Origin: Chitinophagaceae bacterium
GTDB taxonomy: Bacteria > Bacteroidota > Bacteroidia > Chitinophagales > Chitinophagaceae
Length of the DNA stretch: 64,000 nt
Reading direction: 5' to 3'
Assembly: GCA_017307755.1 (NCBI GenBank)
Contig: JAFKGQ010000005.1
Coordinates: 248,001-312,000 of the forward strand
Each line of letters opens with the position of its first letter. Positions within the stretch are counted from its first letter, which is position 1. The translations under genes were made by a program, and so were the position numbers. This document shows, one piece after another, positions 49,639 to 56,769 of this stretch. A model generated the notes under the pieces. The model did no database searches, was not told the origin of the DNA, and saw nothing but the letters and a program-made list of their open reading frames with translations.

Positions 49639-49669
49639 TTTGGACATTGGCTTTTGGCCTTTAATTTTG
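49639..49669 (+). promoter_or_regulatory. his operon promoter
   Basis: TTTG (49639-49642), a 19-bp spacer and TAATTTTG (49662-49669) match the Bacteroidota sigma-A promoter exactly. The leader-peptide ATG follows 10 bp after the -7 box, implying a very short 5' leader before it. Confidence 0.8.
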
Positions 49670-49679
49670 GAGCCGAATT

Positions 49680-49733
49680 ATGATTTTTAACAAACATCAT
49701 CATCACCATCATTTTTACTTACCACAGGGGTAG
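49680..49733 (+). CDS. His leader peptide
   Basis: A 17-residue frame, MIFNKHHHHHHFYLPQG, with six consecutive His codons (five CAT, one CAC). It lies between a clear promoter and a strong terminator upstream of hisG, the layout of histidine attenuation. Stalling at the His run under low His-tRNA would favour the antiterminator. The CAT repeat is natural coding and is no cloning relic, given the flanking operon. Confidence 0.9.
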   Translation: MIFNKHHHHHHFYLPQG

Positions 49734-49772
49734 GCCGGTGATGTTTTGTATTAAATAAAACAACTAATCAAA

Positions 49773-49795
49773 GGGGCTTACCGCAGGTAAGCCCC
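49773..49795 (+). terminator. his attenuator terminator
   Basis: GGGGCTTACC (49773-49782) pairs perfectly with GGTAAGCCCC (49786-49795) around GCA, followed by TAATTTTTT. The competing pairings are visible: GGTAGGCC (49729-49736) with GGCTTACC (49775-49782), the antiterminator with one G-T pair, and CATCACC (49701-49707) with GGTGATG (49737-49743), which blocks the antiterminator when translation runs past the His codons. Confidence 0.9.
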
Positions 49796-49814
49796 TAATT
49801 TTTTAACCAATGGT

Positions 49815-50669
49815 ATGAAACTAAAGATCGCCATCCAGAAATCGGGACGTCTTTATGACGATTCCGTGAAGCTTCTAAAGGACTGCGGCATCGACCTGAA
49901 GAACGGTGTCAACAAGTTGAAAACAGAATCGGATAACTTTCCCATGGAGATCTATTTTCTCCGGGACGACGATATCCCCCAATATGTGGAGGATGCAGTA
50001 GCTGACATCGGCATTGTGGGAGAGAATGTTCTGTATGAAAATAACAAGAAGGTGGATATCGTGGAGCACCTGGGTTTTGGCAAGTGCCGGCTGTCGGTGG
50101 CTGTCGGCAGGGGGGAGGAGTACACAGATGTGCAATATCTGCAGGGCAAGCGGATTGCTACTACATATCCTACCCTGGTACGACAGTTCCTGGAGAAGAA
50201 CAAGGTGGAGGCCGATATACATGAGATCAGCGGCTCGGTGGAGATTGCGCCGGGTATTGGATTGGCCCATGCCATTGTCGACCTGGTCAGCAGCGGCAGC
50301 ACGCTGTTCATGAACGGTCTGAAGGAAGTGGAGACGGTGCTTCAGTCCCAGGCTGTCCTTATCAGGAATAAGGAGCTTAATGCTGAACTGCAGTCCATTC
50401 TGGAAAAATTTCTTTTCCGCATACGTGCGGTAAGGAAGGCCAGGAACAATAAATATATCCTGTTGAATGCACCCAACGAAAAGTTGAAGGACATTATCTC
50501 ATTGCTGCCGGGTATGAAGAGCCCTACTGTCCTGCCGCTGGCGGAAGCAGGGTGGAGCAGCGTACATAGCGTATTGAACGAAAATGATTTTTGGGATATT
50601 ATCGAGCGGTTGAGGGATGCAGGCGCGCAGGGTATTCTGGTAGTGCCGATAGAGAAAATGATCATTTAA
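49815..50669 (+). CDS. hisG: ATP phosphoribosyltransferase, long form
   Basis: A 284-residue enzyme catalysing the first histidine step. IAIQKSGRLYDDSVKLL and DDIPQYVEDAVADIGIVGENV begin the catalytic domains, and EISGSVEIAPGIGLAHAIVDLVSSGSTL is the PRPP-binding signature. The extra C-terminal domain (about 215-284, LPLAEAGWSSVHSVLNENDFWDIIERLRDAGAQGILVVPIEKMI) is the ferredoxin-like feedback domain for histidine, so it is the hexameric long form without HisZ. Expression is controlled by the leader and attenuator directly upstream. Confidence 0.95.
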   Translation: MKLKIAIQKSGRLYDDSVKLLKDCGIDLKNGVNKLKTESDNFPMEIYFLRDDDIPQYVEDAVADIGIVGENVLYENNKKVDIVEHLGFGKCRLSVAVGRGEEYTDVQYLQGKRIATTYPTLVRQFLEKNKVEADIHEISGSVEIAPGIGLAHAIVDLVSSGSTLFMNGLKEVETVLQSQAVLIRNKELNAELQSILEKFLFRIRAVRKARNNKYILLNAPNEKLKDIISLLPGMKSPTVLPLAEAGWSSVHSVLNENDFWDIIERLRDAGAQGILVVPIEKMII

Positions 50670-50684
50670 TACCAATACAACGAT

Positions 50685-51974
50685 ATGCAATTAATTGATA
50701 TTTCTTCTTTCAAATCTATTTCTCCGGATCAACGGCGGGAGTGGTTGTCGAGACCGGTGTTGGATACCTCTTCGCTGGAGCAGAAGGTGGCCGAGATCCT
50801 TGCCGCCGTAAAGCAGGGTGGAGACGCGGCTGTAAAAAAGTTCTCCCTTCAATTTGATAAAGTGTCCCCTGCGCAAATGGAGGTCAGCAATGAAGAGATA
50901 GAAGCCTCGGTGACGGAGGTAGGAGAGGAATTACAACTGGCCATCCGGCAGGCATTGCGTCATATCGAGGCTTTTCATCGTATACAGCGGCAGACAGTGG
51001 AGGCGGTGGAAACCATGCCGGGTGTGCAATGCTGGAGAAAGGCGGTAGCCATCGAGAAAGTAGGGTTATACATACCGGGTGGAACGGCGCCCCTTTTTTC
51101 TACGCTGCTGATGCTGGGGATACCCGCCCGGCTGGCGGGCTGCAGGGAGATCGTACTGTGTTCCCCGCCCGACCCGCAAGGACGGCTGCATCCCGCGATC
51201 CTGTATGCGGCAAAACTGGTGGGAGTAACAAAGATCTATAAAGCGGGGGGCGTACAGGCGATAGCTGCGATGGCCTATGGTACGGAGACTGTACCCGCGG
51301 TCTATAAGATATTCGGACCGGGCAACCAATATGTCACCTGCGCCAAGCAACTCATACAGAAGGACGGGATTGCCATCGATATGCCAGCTGGTCCCAGCGA
51401 GGTTGCTGTCTATGCCGACGAAACAGCCAATGCCGGCTATGTCGCGGCGGATCTTTTGTCGCAGGCCGAGCATGGGGCGGACAGCCAGGTAATATTGGCC
51501 TGTCCTTCCAGGGAAATGGTGGATCGGGTTGTGTCGGCCGTGCAGGCGCAATTGGCCGTCCTGTCTCGTAAGGATGTCGCTGCAAAGGCCCTGGTATCCA
51601 GCCGTGCTTTTATTACTCGGGATGCGTCACAGGCTATGGAAATACTGAATGAATATGCTCCCGAGCATTTGATCCTTGCCTGTGATAATGCGGCTGAGCT
51701 TGCCGAAAAAGTGGTGAATGCGGGGTCTGTCTTTATCGGTCATTTTTCTCCGGAAAGCGCGGGGGACTATGCCAGTGGCACCAATCACGTGCTGCCGACC
51801 AATGGATATGCCAGAGCCTATAGCGGCGTCAGCCTGGACAGTTTTGTAAAAAAGATCACATTCCAGCAACTTACCCGGGAAGGTATACGCGGTCTTGGTC
51901 CTGCGGTCATACAGATGGCAGAGGCTGAGGGATTGCAGGCGCATGCCAATGCCGTCAAGGTGAGGATGTCTTAA
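50685..51974 (+). CDS. hisD: Histidinol dehydrogenase
   Basis: A 429-residue Zn- and NAD-dependent enzyme oxidising histidinol to histidine. Signature parts are VGLYIPGGTAPLFSTLLMLGIPA, KAGGVQAIAAMAYGTETVP, IFGPGNQYVTCAKQLIQ, DMPAGPSEVAVYADE, LLSQAEHGADSQV (Gln and His zinc ligands), EYAPEHLIL and SGTNHVLPTNGYARAYSGVS. It lies 15 bp after hisG and 11 bp before hisC, so one transcript is expected. Confidence 0.96.
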   Translation: MQLIDISSFKSISPDQRREWLSRPVLDTSSLEQKVAEILAAVKQGGDAAVKKFSLQFDKVSPAQMEVSNEEIEASVTEVGEELQLAIRQALRHIEAFHRIQRQTVEAVETMPGVQCWRKAVAIEKVGLYIPGGTAPLFSTLLMLGIPARLAGCREIVLCSPPDPQGRLHPAILYAAKLVGVTKIYKAGGVQAIAAMAYGTETVPAVYKIFGPGNQYVTCAKQLIQKDGIAIDMPAGPSEVAVYADETANAGYVAADLLSQAEHGADSQVILACPSREMVDRVVSAVQAQLAVLSRKDVAAKALVSSRAFITRDASQAMEILNEYAPEHLILACDNAAELAEKVVNAGSVFIGHFSPESAGDYASGTNHVLPTNGYARAYSGVSLDSFVKKITFQQLTREGIRGLGPAVIQMAEAEGLQAHANAVKVRMS

Positions 51975-51985
51975 AATTTAATAGT

Positions 51986-53038
51986 ATGTTTCAAATGGAC
52001 AAGTTACTAAGGGACAATATCCGGCAACTGGTGCCTTATTCTTCAGCCAGGGATGAATTCAAGGGGGAGGCGCATGTATTTTTAGACGCCAATGAGAATA
52101 GCCTGGGATCTCCGCTTACCCGGTGGTATAACCGTTATCCGGACCCTCTTCAATGGAAATTGAAAGAGGCGCTCAGCCGGGTCAAAGGGATCGCACCGCA
52201 ACATATCTTTCTGGGCAACGGCAGCGATGAGTGCATCGATATACTCTATCGGGCTTTTTGTATACCGGGCAAGGACAATGTCATCATCAACCCTCCTACT
52301 TATGGCATGTATGAGGTGAGCGCTCATATCAATGATATAGAAGTCCGAAGGGCCAGACTGCTGGACGACTTCCAACTGGACCTTGTTCACCTGGAGAACC
52401 TGGTGGACGAAAATACCAAGATCATCTGGATCTGCAGCCCCAATAATCCTACTGCCAATTCTATGAACCGGCAGGATGTGGAAATTATACTAAACAATTT
52501 TAACGGGCTGGTTGTGATAGACGAAGCATATATTAATTTTTCCCGTCACAGGAGCTTTATCCAGGAGCTGCCGGATTATCCCAACCTGGTTGTAATGCAA
52601 ACCATGAGCAAGGCCTGGGGTTTGGCGGGACTTCGTCTGGGTATGGCGTTTGCAAGTGAGGCGATCATCGATGTCTATAATAAGGTCAAGCCTCCCTATA
52701 ATATTAGTCAGGCCACCCAGGAGCTGGCTTTGCAGGCATTGGAAGAGACGGAGCAGGTGAATGATATGATCAGGGCGCTGGTAAACATGCGTGAGCAGCT
52801 GCACCAGCAGCTGGCAGTCCTTTCTGTCGTAAAAAAGATCTATCCCAGCGACGCCAATTTTCTGTTGGTGAAAGTCGCGGATGCCCGTGCCGTGTATCAT
52901 TATCTGCTGGACAAGGGTATCGTGGTCCGGGATCGCAGCAAAGTGGAGTTGTGTGAAGGATGTCTGCGTATTACGGTGGGTACGGAGCCGGAGAACCGGG
53001 AGCTGCTGGAAGCGCTTGCCCGATACCCAGGGGCTTAA
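51986..53038 (+). CDS. hisC: Histidinol-phosphate aminotransferase
   Basis: A 350-residue PLP enzyme transferring an amino group to imidazole acetol phosphate. It shows FLDANENSLGSPLTRWYNRYPDP, IFLGNGSDECIDILYRAF, NPPTYGMYEVSA, ICSPNNPTANSM, VVIDEAYINFS and MQTMSKAWGLAGLRLG with the Schiff-base lysine. The remaining his genes (hisB, hisH, hisA, hisF, hisI) do not follow; the next gene is a sorbosone dehydrogenase. A start at the ATG at 51995 is also possible. Confidence 0.95.
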   Translation: MFQMDKLLRDNIRQLVPYSSARDEFKGEAHVFLDANENSLGSPLTRWYNRYPDPLQWKLKEALSRVKGIAPQHIFLGNGSDECIDILYRAFCIPGKDNVIINPPTYGMYEVSAHINDIEVRRARLLDDFQLDLVHLENLVDENTKIIWICSPNNPTANSMNRQDVEIILNNFNGLVVIDEAYINFSRHRSFIQELPDYPNLVVMQTMSKAWGLAGLRLGMAFASEAIIDVYNKVKPPYNISQATQELALQALEETEQVNDMIRALVNMREQLHQQLAVLSVVKKIYPSDANFLLVKVADARAVYHYLLDKGIVVRDRSKVELCEGCLRITVGTEPENRELLEALARYPGA

Positions 53039-53116
53039 TTTCGTTCTAATATAAAAATTAGTGATCTTCCGGTCGGTGTAATCGTGTAAATTACATTCAC
53101 TTAATAGTGTTTTCCA

Positions 53117-54454
53117 ATGAATCAGCAAATCAAAAAAATGACAACGATCCCGCATAAAGCTCTGCATCTTGTAGTAGGCTTGTGTATGATGGGACTTTTT
53201 GCCTGTGCCGGAGATTCCAATAAGGGGGGTAGACCTGTTACGGAGCCGGGACCATCTTCAGGTACGGCGCTGCCCAGGGATACCAGTATCAAACTGCCTT
53301 CAGGGTTTTCGGCAAACATTGTTGTGGAAGGGTTTGGTAAGGCCCGCCACATCGTAGTCGCGCCGAATGGTGTGATCTTTGTTAAGCTTGCCAGGGTGAA
53401 GGATGGCAAGGGTATCTATCGTTTGCAGGATACCAATGGGGACGGGAAGCCGGATCAGGTCACCGGATTTGGGAATTATGGCGGCACCGGTATTGCCATA
53501 AAGAATGGTTATCTCTATGCGTCCTCCGATGAAGAGGTATATCGGTATAAGCTGGATGCCGGCTATAATGTCACCAACCCCGACAATCCCGAAAAGATCA
53601 TTACGGGTCTGATCAATCGTCATCAGCACGAGTCGAAATCCATCGCCCTGGACAATAACGGCAATATATACGTGAATATCGGAGCTTATTCCAATTCCTG
53701 TCAGGTGCAGGACAGGACAAAGGGCAGCCCTGGTCGCAAGCCATGCCCTATATTGGATTCGGCCGGCGGCATCTGGCAGTTCAAGGCCGACCAGCCTGGT
53801 CAGACATATGGCACAGGCGTACACTATGCCACGGGGCTTCGCAATGTGGTCGGACTGGACTGGAATACGTCTACGAATACCTTGTTTGTTATGCAACATG
53901 GAAGGGATCAGTTGCATGATCTTTTCCCTGATTTGTACGACACAAAGCAGAGCGCCGAGTTACCTGCGGAATGTATGTACGAGCTGCACAAAGGCTCTAA
54001 TTGCGGTTGGCCGTATATCTACTATGACCAATTCCAGAAAAAGAAGATACTGGCTCCGGAATATGGCGGCGATGGAAAAAAGGCGGGAGGTGAGGATGCC
54101 CAGGACCCTGTAGTGGCTTTTCCGGGTCACCTGGCGCCCAATGCGCTTTTATTCTATACGGGCAACCAGTTCCCTGATAAATATAAGAATGGGGCGTTCG
54201 TAGCTTTTCATGGTTCGTGGAACAGGGCTCCCGAGCCGCAGAAAGGTTATTTTGTTGTATTTGTACCTTTTAGCAATGGCAAGCCCAGCGGCGAGTGGGA
54301 AGTTTTTGCGGACAATTTCTCTGGGGGGCCTGACAAGACGGCTTCGGGACGGGCTACTTATCGTCCTTGTGGTCTGGCGCAAGGTCCTGATGGGTCTTTG
54401 TATGTGACGGATGATAACAAAGGAAATATTTGGAAGATCAGCTATAGCAAATAA
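53117..54454 (+). CDS. Sorbosone dehydrogenase-like PQQ/beta-propeller lipoprotein
   Basis: A 445-residue protein with a lipobox (GLCMMGLFACAG) after a basic n-region. The mature part is a six-bladed propeller of the sorbosone dehydrogenase family: KLPSGFSANIVVEGFGKARHIVVAPNGVIFV, YRLQDTNGDGKPDQVTGFG, TGLRNVVGLDWN, GKFHGSWNRAP-type segment (VAFHGSWNRAPEPQKGYFVVFVPF) and CGLAQGPDGSLYVTDDNKGNIWKI. Such proteins oxidise sugars or sugar-like compounds with PQQ. The substrate is unknown. The cytochrome c gene 3 bp downstream is the natural electron acceptor. Confidence 0.88.
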   Translation: MNQQIKKMTTIPHKALHLVVGLCMMGLFACAGDSNKGGRPVTEPGPSSGTALPRDTSIKLPSGFSANIVVEGFGKARHIVVAPNGVIFVKLARVKDGKGIYRLQDTNGDGKPDQVTGFGNYGGTGIAIKNGYLYASSDEEVYRYKLDAGYNVTNPDNPEKIITGLINRHQHESKSIALDNNGNIYVNIGAYSNSCQVQDRTKGSPGRKPCPILDSAGGIWQFKADQPGQTYGTGVHYATGLRNVVGLDWNTSTNTLFVMQHGRDQLHDLFPDLYDTKQSAELPAECMYELHKGSNCGWPYIYYDQFQKKKILAPEYGGDGKKAGGEDAQDPVVAFPGHLAPNALLFYTGNQFPDKYKNGAFVAFHGSWNRAPEPQKGYFVVFVPFSNGKPSGEWEVFADNFSGGPDKTASGRATYRPCGLAQGPDGSLYVTDDNKGNIWKISYSK

Positions 54455-54457
54455 AAT

Positions 54458-54907
54458 ATGAAGAGATTGTTTTTTATGGCCAGTGCGGTGTCACTGGCCA
54501 TTCTAGTGATGGCGCAGACAAAGCGTCCGGTGACGAATAAGGCGGGTGGCGGACCGGGTGGATTGGCGGCTTCGATAGCGAGGGGTAAGGTTGTATATGA
54601 GTCGACATGCCTGCCTTGTCACCAGGTGGATGGATTGGGGGTGCCGAATATGAATCCGCCGTTGTCCAAGACAAAATGGGTATTGGGGAATAAAGGGCAG
54701 TTGGCGCAGATCGTGTTGAAGGGGCTGCCGGGTGGTCAGATCGATATTGATGGGGATACGTTTCACAATCCGATGCCGGCTCAGGCCAGTGTACTTTCTG
54801 ACCAGCAGATCGCGGATGTGCTGACGTATGTTCGGAATAATTTTGGGAATAAGGCGAGTGCGGTGACGATGGTGGAGGTGAAGGCGGCCAGGGCGAAGAC
54901 TAAATAA
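54458..54907 (+). CDS. Periplasmic c-type cytochrome
   Basis: A 149-residue monohaem cytochrome with a signal peptide (FFMASAVSLAILVMAQ). The haem motif is ESTCLPCHQVDGLG (CxxCH), the axial methionine probably lies in FHNPMPAQASVLS, and QQIADVLTYVRNNFGN closes the class I fold. It follows the sorbosone dehydrogenase-like gene by 3 bp and probably carries its electrons to the respiratory chain. Confidence 0.93.
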   Translation: MKRLFFMASAVSLAILVMAQTKRPVTNKAGGGPGGLAASIARGKVVYESTCLPCHQVDGLGVPNMNPPLSKTKWVLGNKGQLAQIVLKGLPGGQIDIDGDTFHNPMPAQASVLSDQQIADVLTYVRNNFGNKASAVTMVEVKAARAKTK

Positions 54908-54923
54908 TAATGCTAATCATTAC

Positions 54924-54939
54924 GTGCAAACGTTTGCAC
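54924..54939. promoter_or_regulatory. LacI/GalR-type 16-bp palindrome
   Basis: GTGCAAACGTTTGCAC is a perfect palindrome with the central CG and GCAAACG half-sites typical of LacI/GalR-family operators. It lies 91 bp upstream of the FecI-type sigma gene that opens the SusC/SusD locus and 17 bp after the cytochrome stop. A second inverted repeat (GCAGTT-TGTG-AACTGC) lies at 54985-55000. No LacI-type gene is in the window. Confidence 0.6.
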
Positions 54940-55029
54940 TTCTTCTGATCCATCCTTCCGGATACCCGGATTTATTTTTATATTGCAGTTTGTGAACTGC
55001 TTATTGAGATAAGTCGAACAACTTACAGG

Positions 55030-55548
55030 ATGCATCAGATTGAGAGGCCCGCTGATCAGATCGAACAATGGTATACTTCCTTTTACCCTATATTGTTAAA
55101 GATGGGCAAGGTGTTTAGACTGCCGGAAGAAGAAATAAAAGATGGCATTCACCAATTCTTTCTTGAATTATTGGAAAAAGGGGTACAGAACGATGCGATC
55201 GTCAATCCCCGGGCTTATTTAGTAACCGCTTTTCACCGGAAGCTTATCGATCGGTGCCGGCTGTTGATAAGAAAGGGGAACGAATCCGGAAATATAATGA
55301 TGGATCAGGCTGCGGTTACGCCTTCCATCCAGGAGATACTGATCCAGCTTCAAACTTCCTCGGAGCGGATCGACAAAATGAGAGAGGTTTTTCAACGCCT
55401 GCCTCCCCGGTGCAAATCGGTGCTTTCCCTCAAATTCTATAAGGGCATGTCTACAGAGCAAATTGCTCTATACACGGGTTTGTCCAAAAGATCGGTGTAC
55501 AACAACCTCTTCGAGGGTATCAAGCTTCTCCGCAAAGAATGCAGGTAA
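55030..55548 (+). CDS. FecI-type ECF sigma factor of the SusC/SusD locus
   Basis: A 172-residue sigma factor. Region 2 is WYTSFYPILLKMGKVFRLPEEEIKDGIHQFFLELLEKG and NPRAYLVTAFHRKLIDRCR; region 4 is FQRLPPRCKSVLSLKFYKGMSTEQIALYTGLSKRSVYNNLFEGIKLL. It is followed by a FecR anti-sigma gene and then SusC and SusD, so it probably switches on this locus when the receptor binds its glycan. A LacI-type palindrome lies upstream. Confidence 0.9.
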   Translation: MHQIERPADQIEQWYTSFYPILLKMGKVFRLPEEEIKDGIHQFFLELLEKGVQNDAIVNPRAYLVTAFHRKLIDRCRLLIRKGNESGNIMMDQAAVTPSIQEILIQLQTSSERIDKMREVFQRLPPRCKSVLSLKFYKGMSTEQIALYTGLSKRSVYNNLFEGIKLLRKECR

Positions 55549-55614
55549 AATTTTTATGGTAAAAAGTTGGTAAAAGCTGTCCGTTCTTCCGTCATATAAG
55601 TAAAAAATGCTTTT

Positions 55615-56670
55615 ATGGCGGACCGATTTTCTGTGGAAGAGCTAGTGATCAACGATTCGTTCATAGCCTACTGCTTTCATGCCAATGAAGCTGATGTGCG
55701 GTATTGGGAAGATTATATACGCACGTATCTCGGGGAGAAAGGAACGATCGACCAGGCCCGTGATATGGTGCTGAACCTGAGTATCCTGCTCCGGGAAGAG
55801 GGGGAGATATACGAAGGTGAGCCGTTGTCATTGGTAGGTGCAGATGTTCGTGGGCGTCGCGCCCCTCTGTTCGGCAGATGGATGAAAATGGCTGCTGCGG
55901 CTGTCTTATTGGCCGCAGTGATCCTGCCATTCGTCCGTAAAAGAAATACAAATAACGAGCTTTCCACAGCAAAGGGGGAGGCAGTGAAAGAGATGCCCGT
56001 TCTTGCAACCCAAAACGGGCAGAAAAAAGTATTCTATCTGCCGGATAGCTCCAAGGTTATACTAAATGCCGGTTCCTCACTGGAAGTGAGCAAGAGTTTT
56101 GGTGAGGACAACAGGACAGTGTCCCTCCACGGAGAAGCCTATTTTGATATAAAGCCCCATACCCGGTATCCCTTTAAGGTGAGGACCCCCGGGTATGATG
56201 TCACGGTATTAGGAACCGTTTTCAACATCAAGGCCTATGCAGAAGAAAAGACGACGGAACTGGACCTGATAAGCGGGAAAGTACAGGTTTCTGAGGTCGG
56301 GGGCGCCGGAAAATGGATGGTGAAGCCTTTGCAAAAACTAGTCCTTCCCAATAAGGGCGTTTCCCAGACCGGCGTTAGCGCCGGCCCTGTGGTCCGGGAT
56401 CTGACCTTTAGGGGCAGCGATAGTATCATCACGGAAACCGCCTGGCAGCAAAACAGGCTTGAGATCGTCAATGAAACTTTTGGGTCGATGAAGAACAGGC
56501 TGGAGCGCTGGTTTAATGTAAAGATCGTATTTGCCGATGACCAGGTGCGAGAATATCCTTTTACGGGTTACTTTTCGAACGAAAGCATCCAGCAGGTGCT
56601 AAAAGCCTTTCAATATTCATATCCATTTAACTATAAAATTGAAAATGACATTGTAACGCTCTCTAAATAA
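55615..56670 (+). CDS. FecR family anti-sigma / transmembrane signal transducer
   Basis: A 351-residue protein. The N-terminal cytoplasmic part (NDSFIAYCFHANEADVRYWEDYIRTY) binds the sigma factor. A membrane helix lies near residues 85-102 (WMKMAAAAVLLAAVILPFV). The FecR domain follows (FYLPDSSKVILNAGSSLEVSKSFG, RTVSLHGEAYFDIKPHTRYPFKVRT, VTVLGTVFNIKAYAEEKTTELDLISGKVQV), then a C-terminal DUF4974-like domain (YPFTGYFSNESIQQVLKAFQYSYPFNYKIENDIVTLSK), which talks to the STN domain of the SusC partner. Confidence 0.93.
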   Translation: MADRFSVEELVINDSFIAYCFHANEADVRYWEDYIRTYLGEKGTIDQARDMVLNLSILLREEGEIYEGEPLSLVGADVRGRRAPLFGRWMKMAAAAVLLAAVILPFVRKRNTNNELSTAKGEAVKEMPVLATQNGQKKVFYLPDSSKVILNAGSSLEVSKSFGEDNRTVSLHGEAYFDIKPHTRYPFKVRTPGYDVTVLGTVFNIKAYAEEKTTELDLISGKVQVSEVGGAGKWMVKPLQKLVLPNKGVSQTGVSAGPVVRDLTFRGSDSIITETAWQQNRLEIVNETFGSMKNRLERWFNVKIVFADDQVREYPFTGYFSNESIQQVLKAFQYSYPFNYKIENDIVTLSK

Positions 56671-56717
56671 AAAAGGAGAAATGGGTGACGACCATTCCCC
56701 CTTCATTACAAAACGGA

Positions 56718-56736
56718 ACAGGGAAAATGTCCCTGT
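56718..56736 (+). terminator. Hairpin between FecR and SusC genes
   Basis: ACAGGGA (56718-56724) pairs with TCCCTGT (56730-56736) around AAATG. No T-run follows, so it is more likely a 5' leader structure of the SusC gene, starting 34 bp later, than a terminator. Confidence 0.3.
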
Positions 56737-56769
56737 ATCCATATTTATAACTTAAATCAAGACTAAGGT

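Noticed and set aside
49695..49712. Run of CAT/CAC that resembles a simple repeat or a cloned His-tag
   Set aside because: It sits in a leader frame with its own promoter, antiterminator and terminator before hisG, so it is a natural His leader peptide.
56368..56402. Two adjacent GC-rich hairpins resembling the dispersed three-hairpin element
   Set aside because: They lie inside the FecR coding frame, lack the TTC stem II and the conserved spacer, and are explained by codons.
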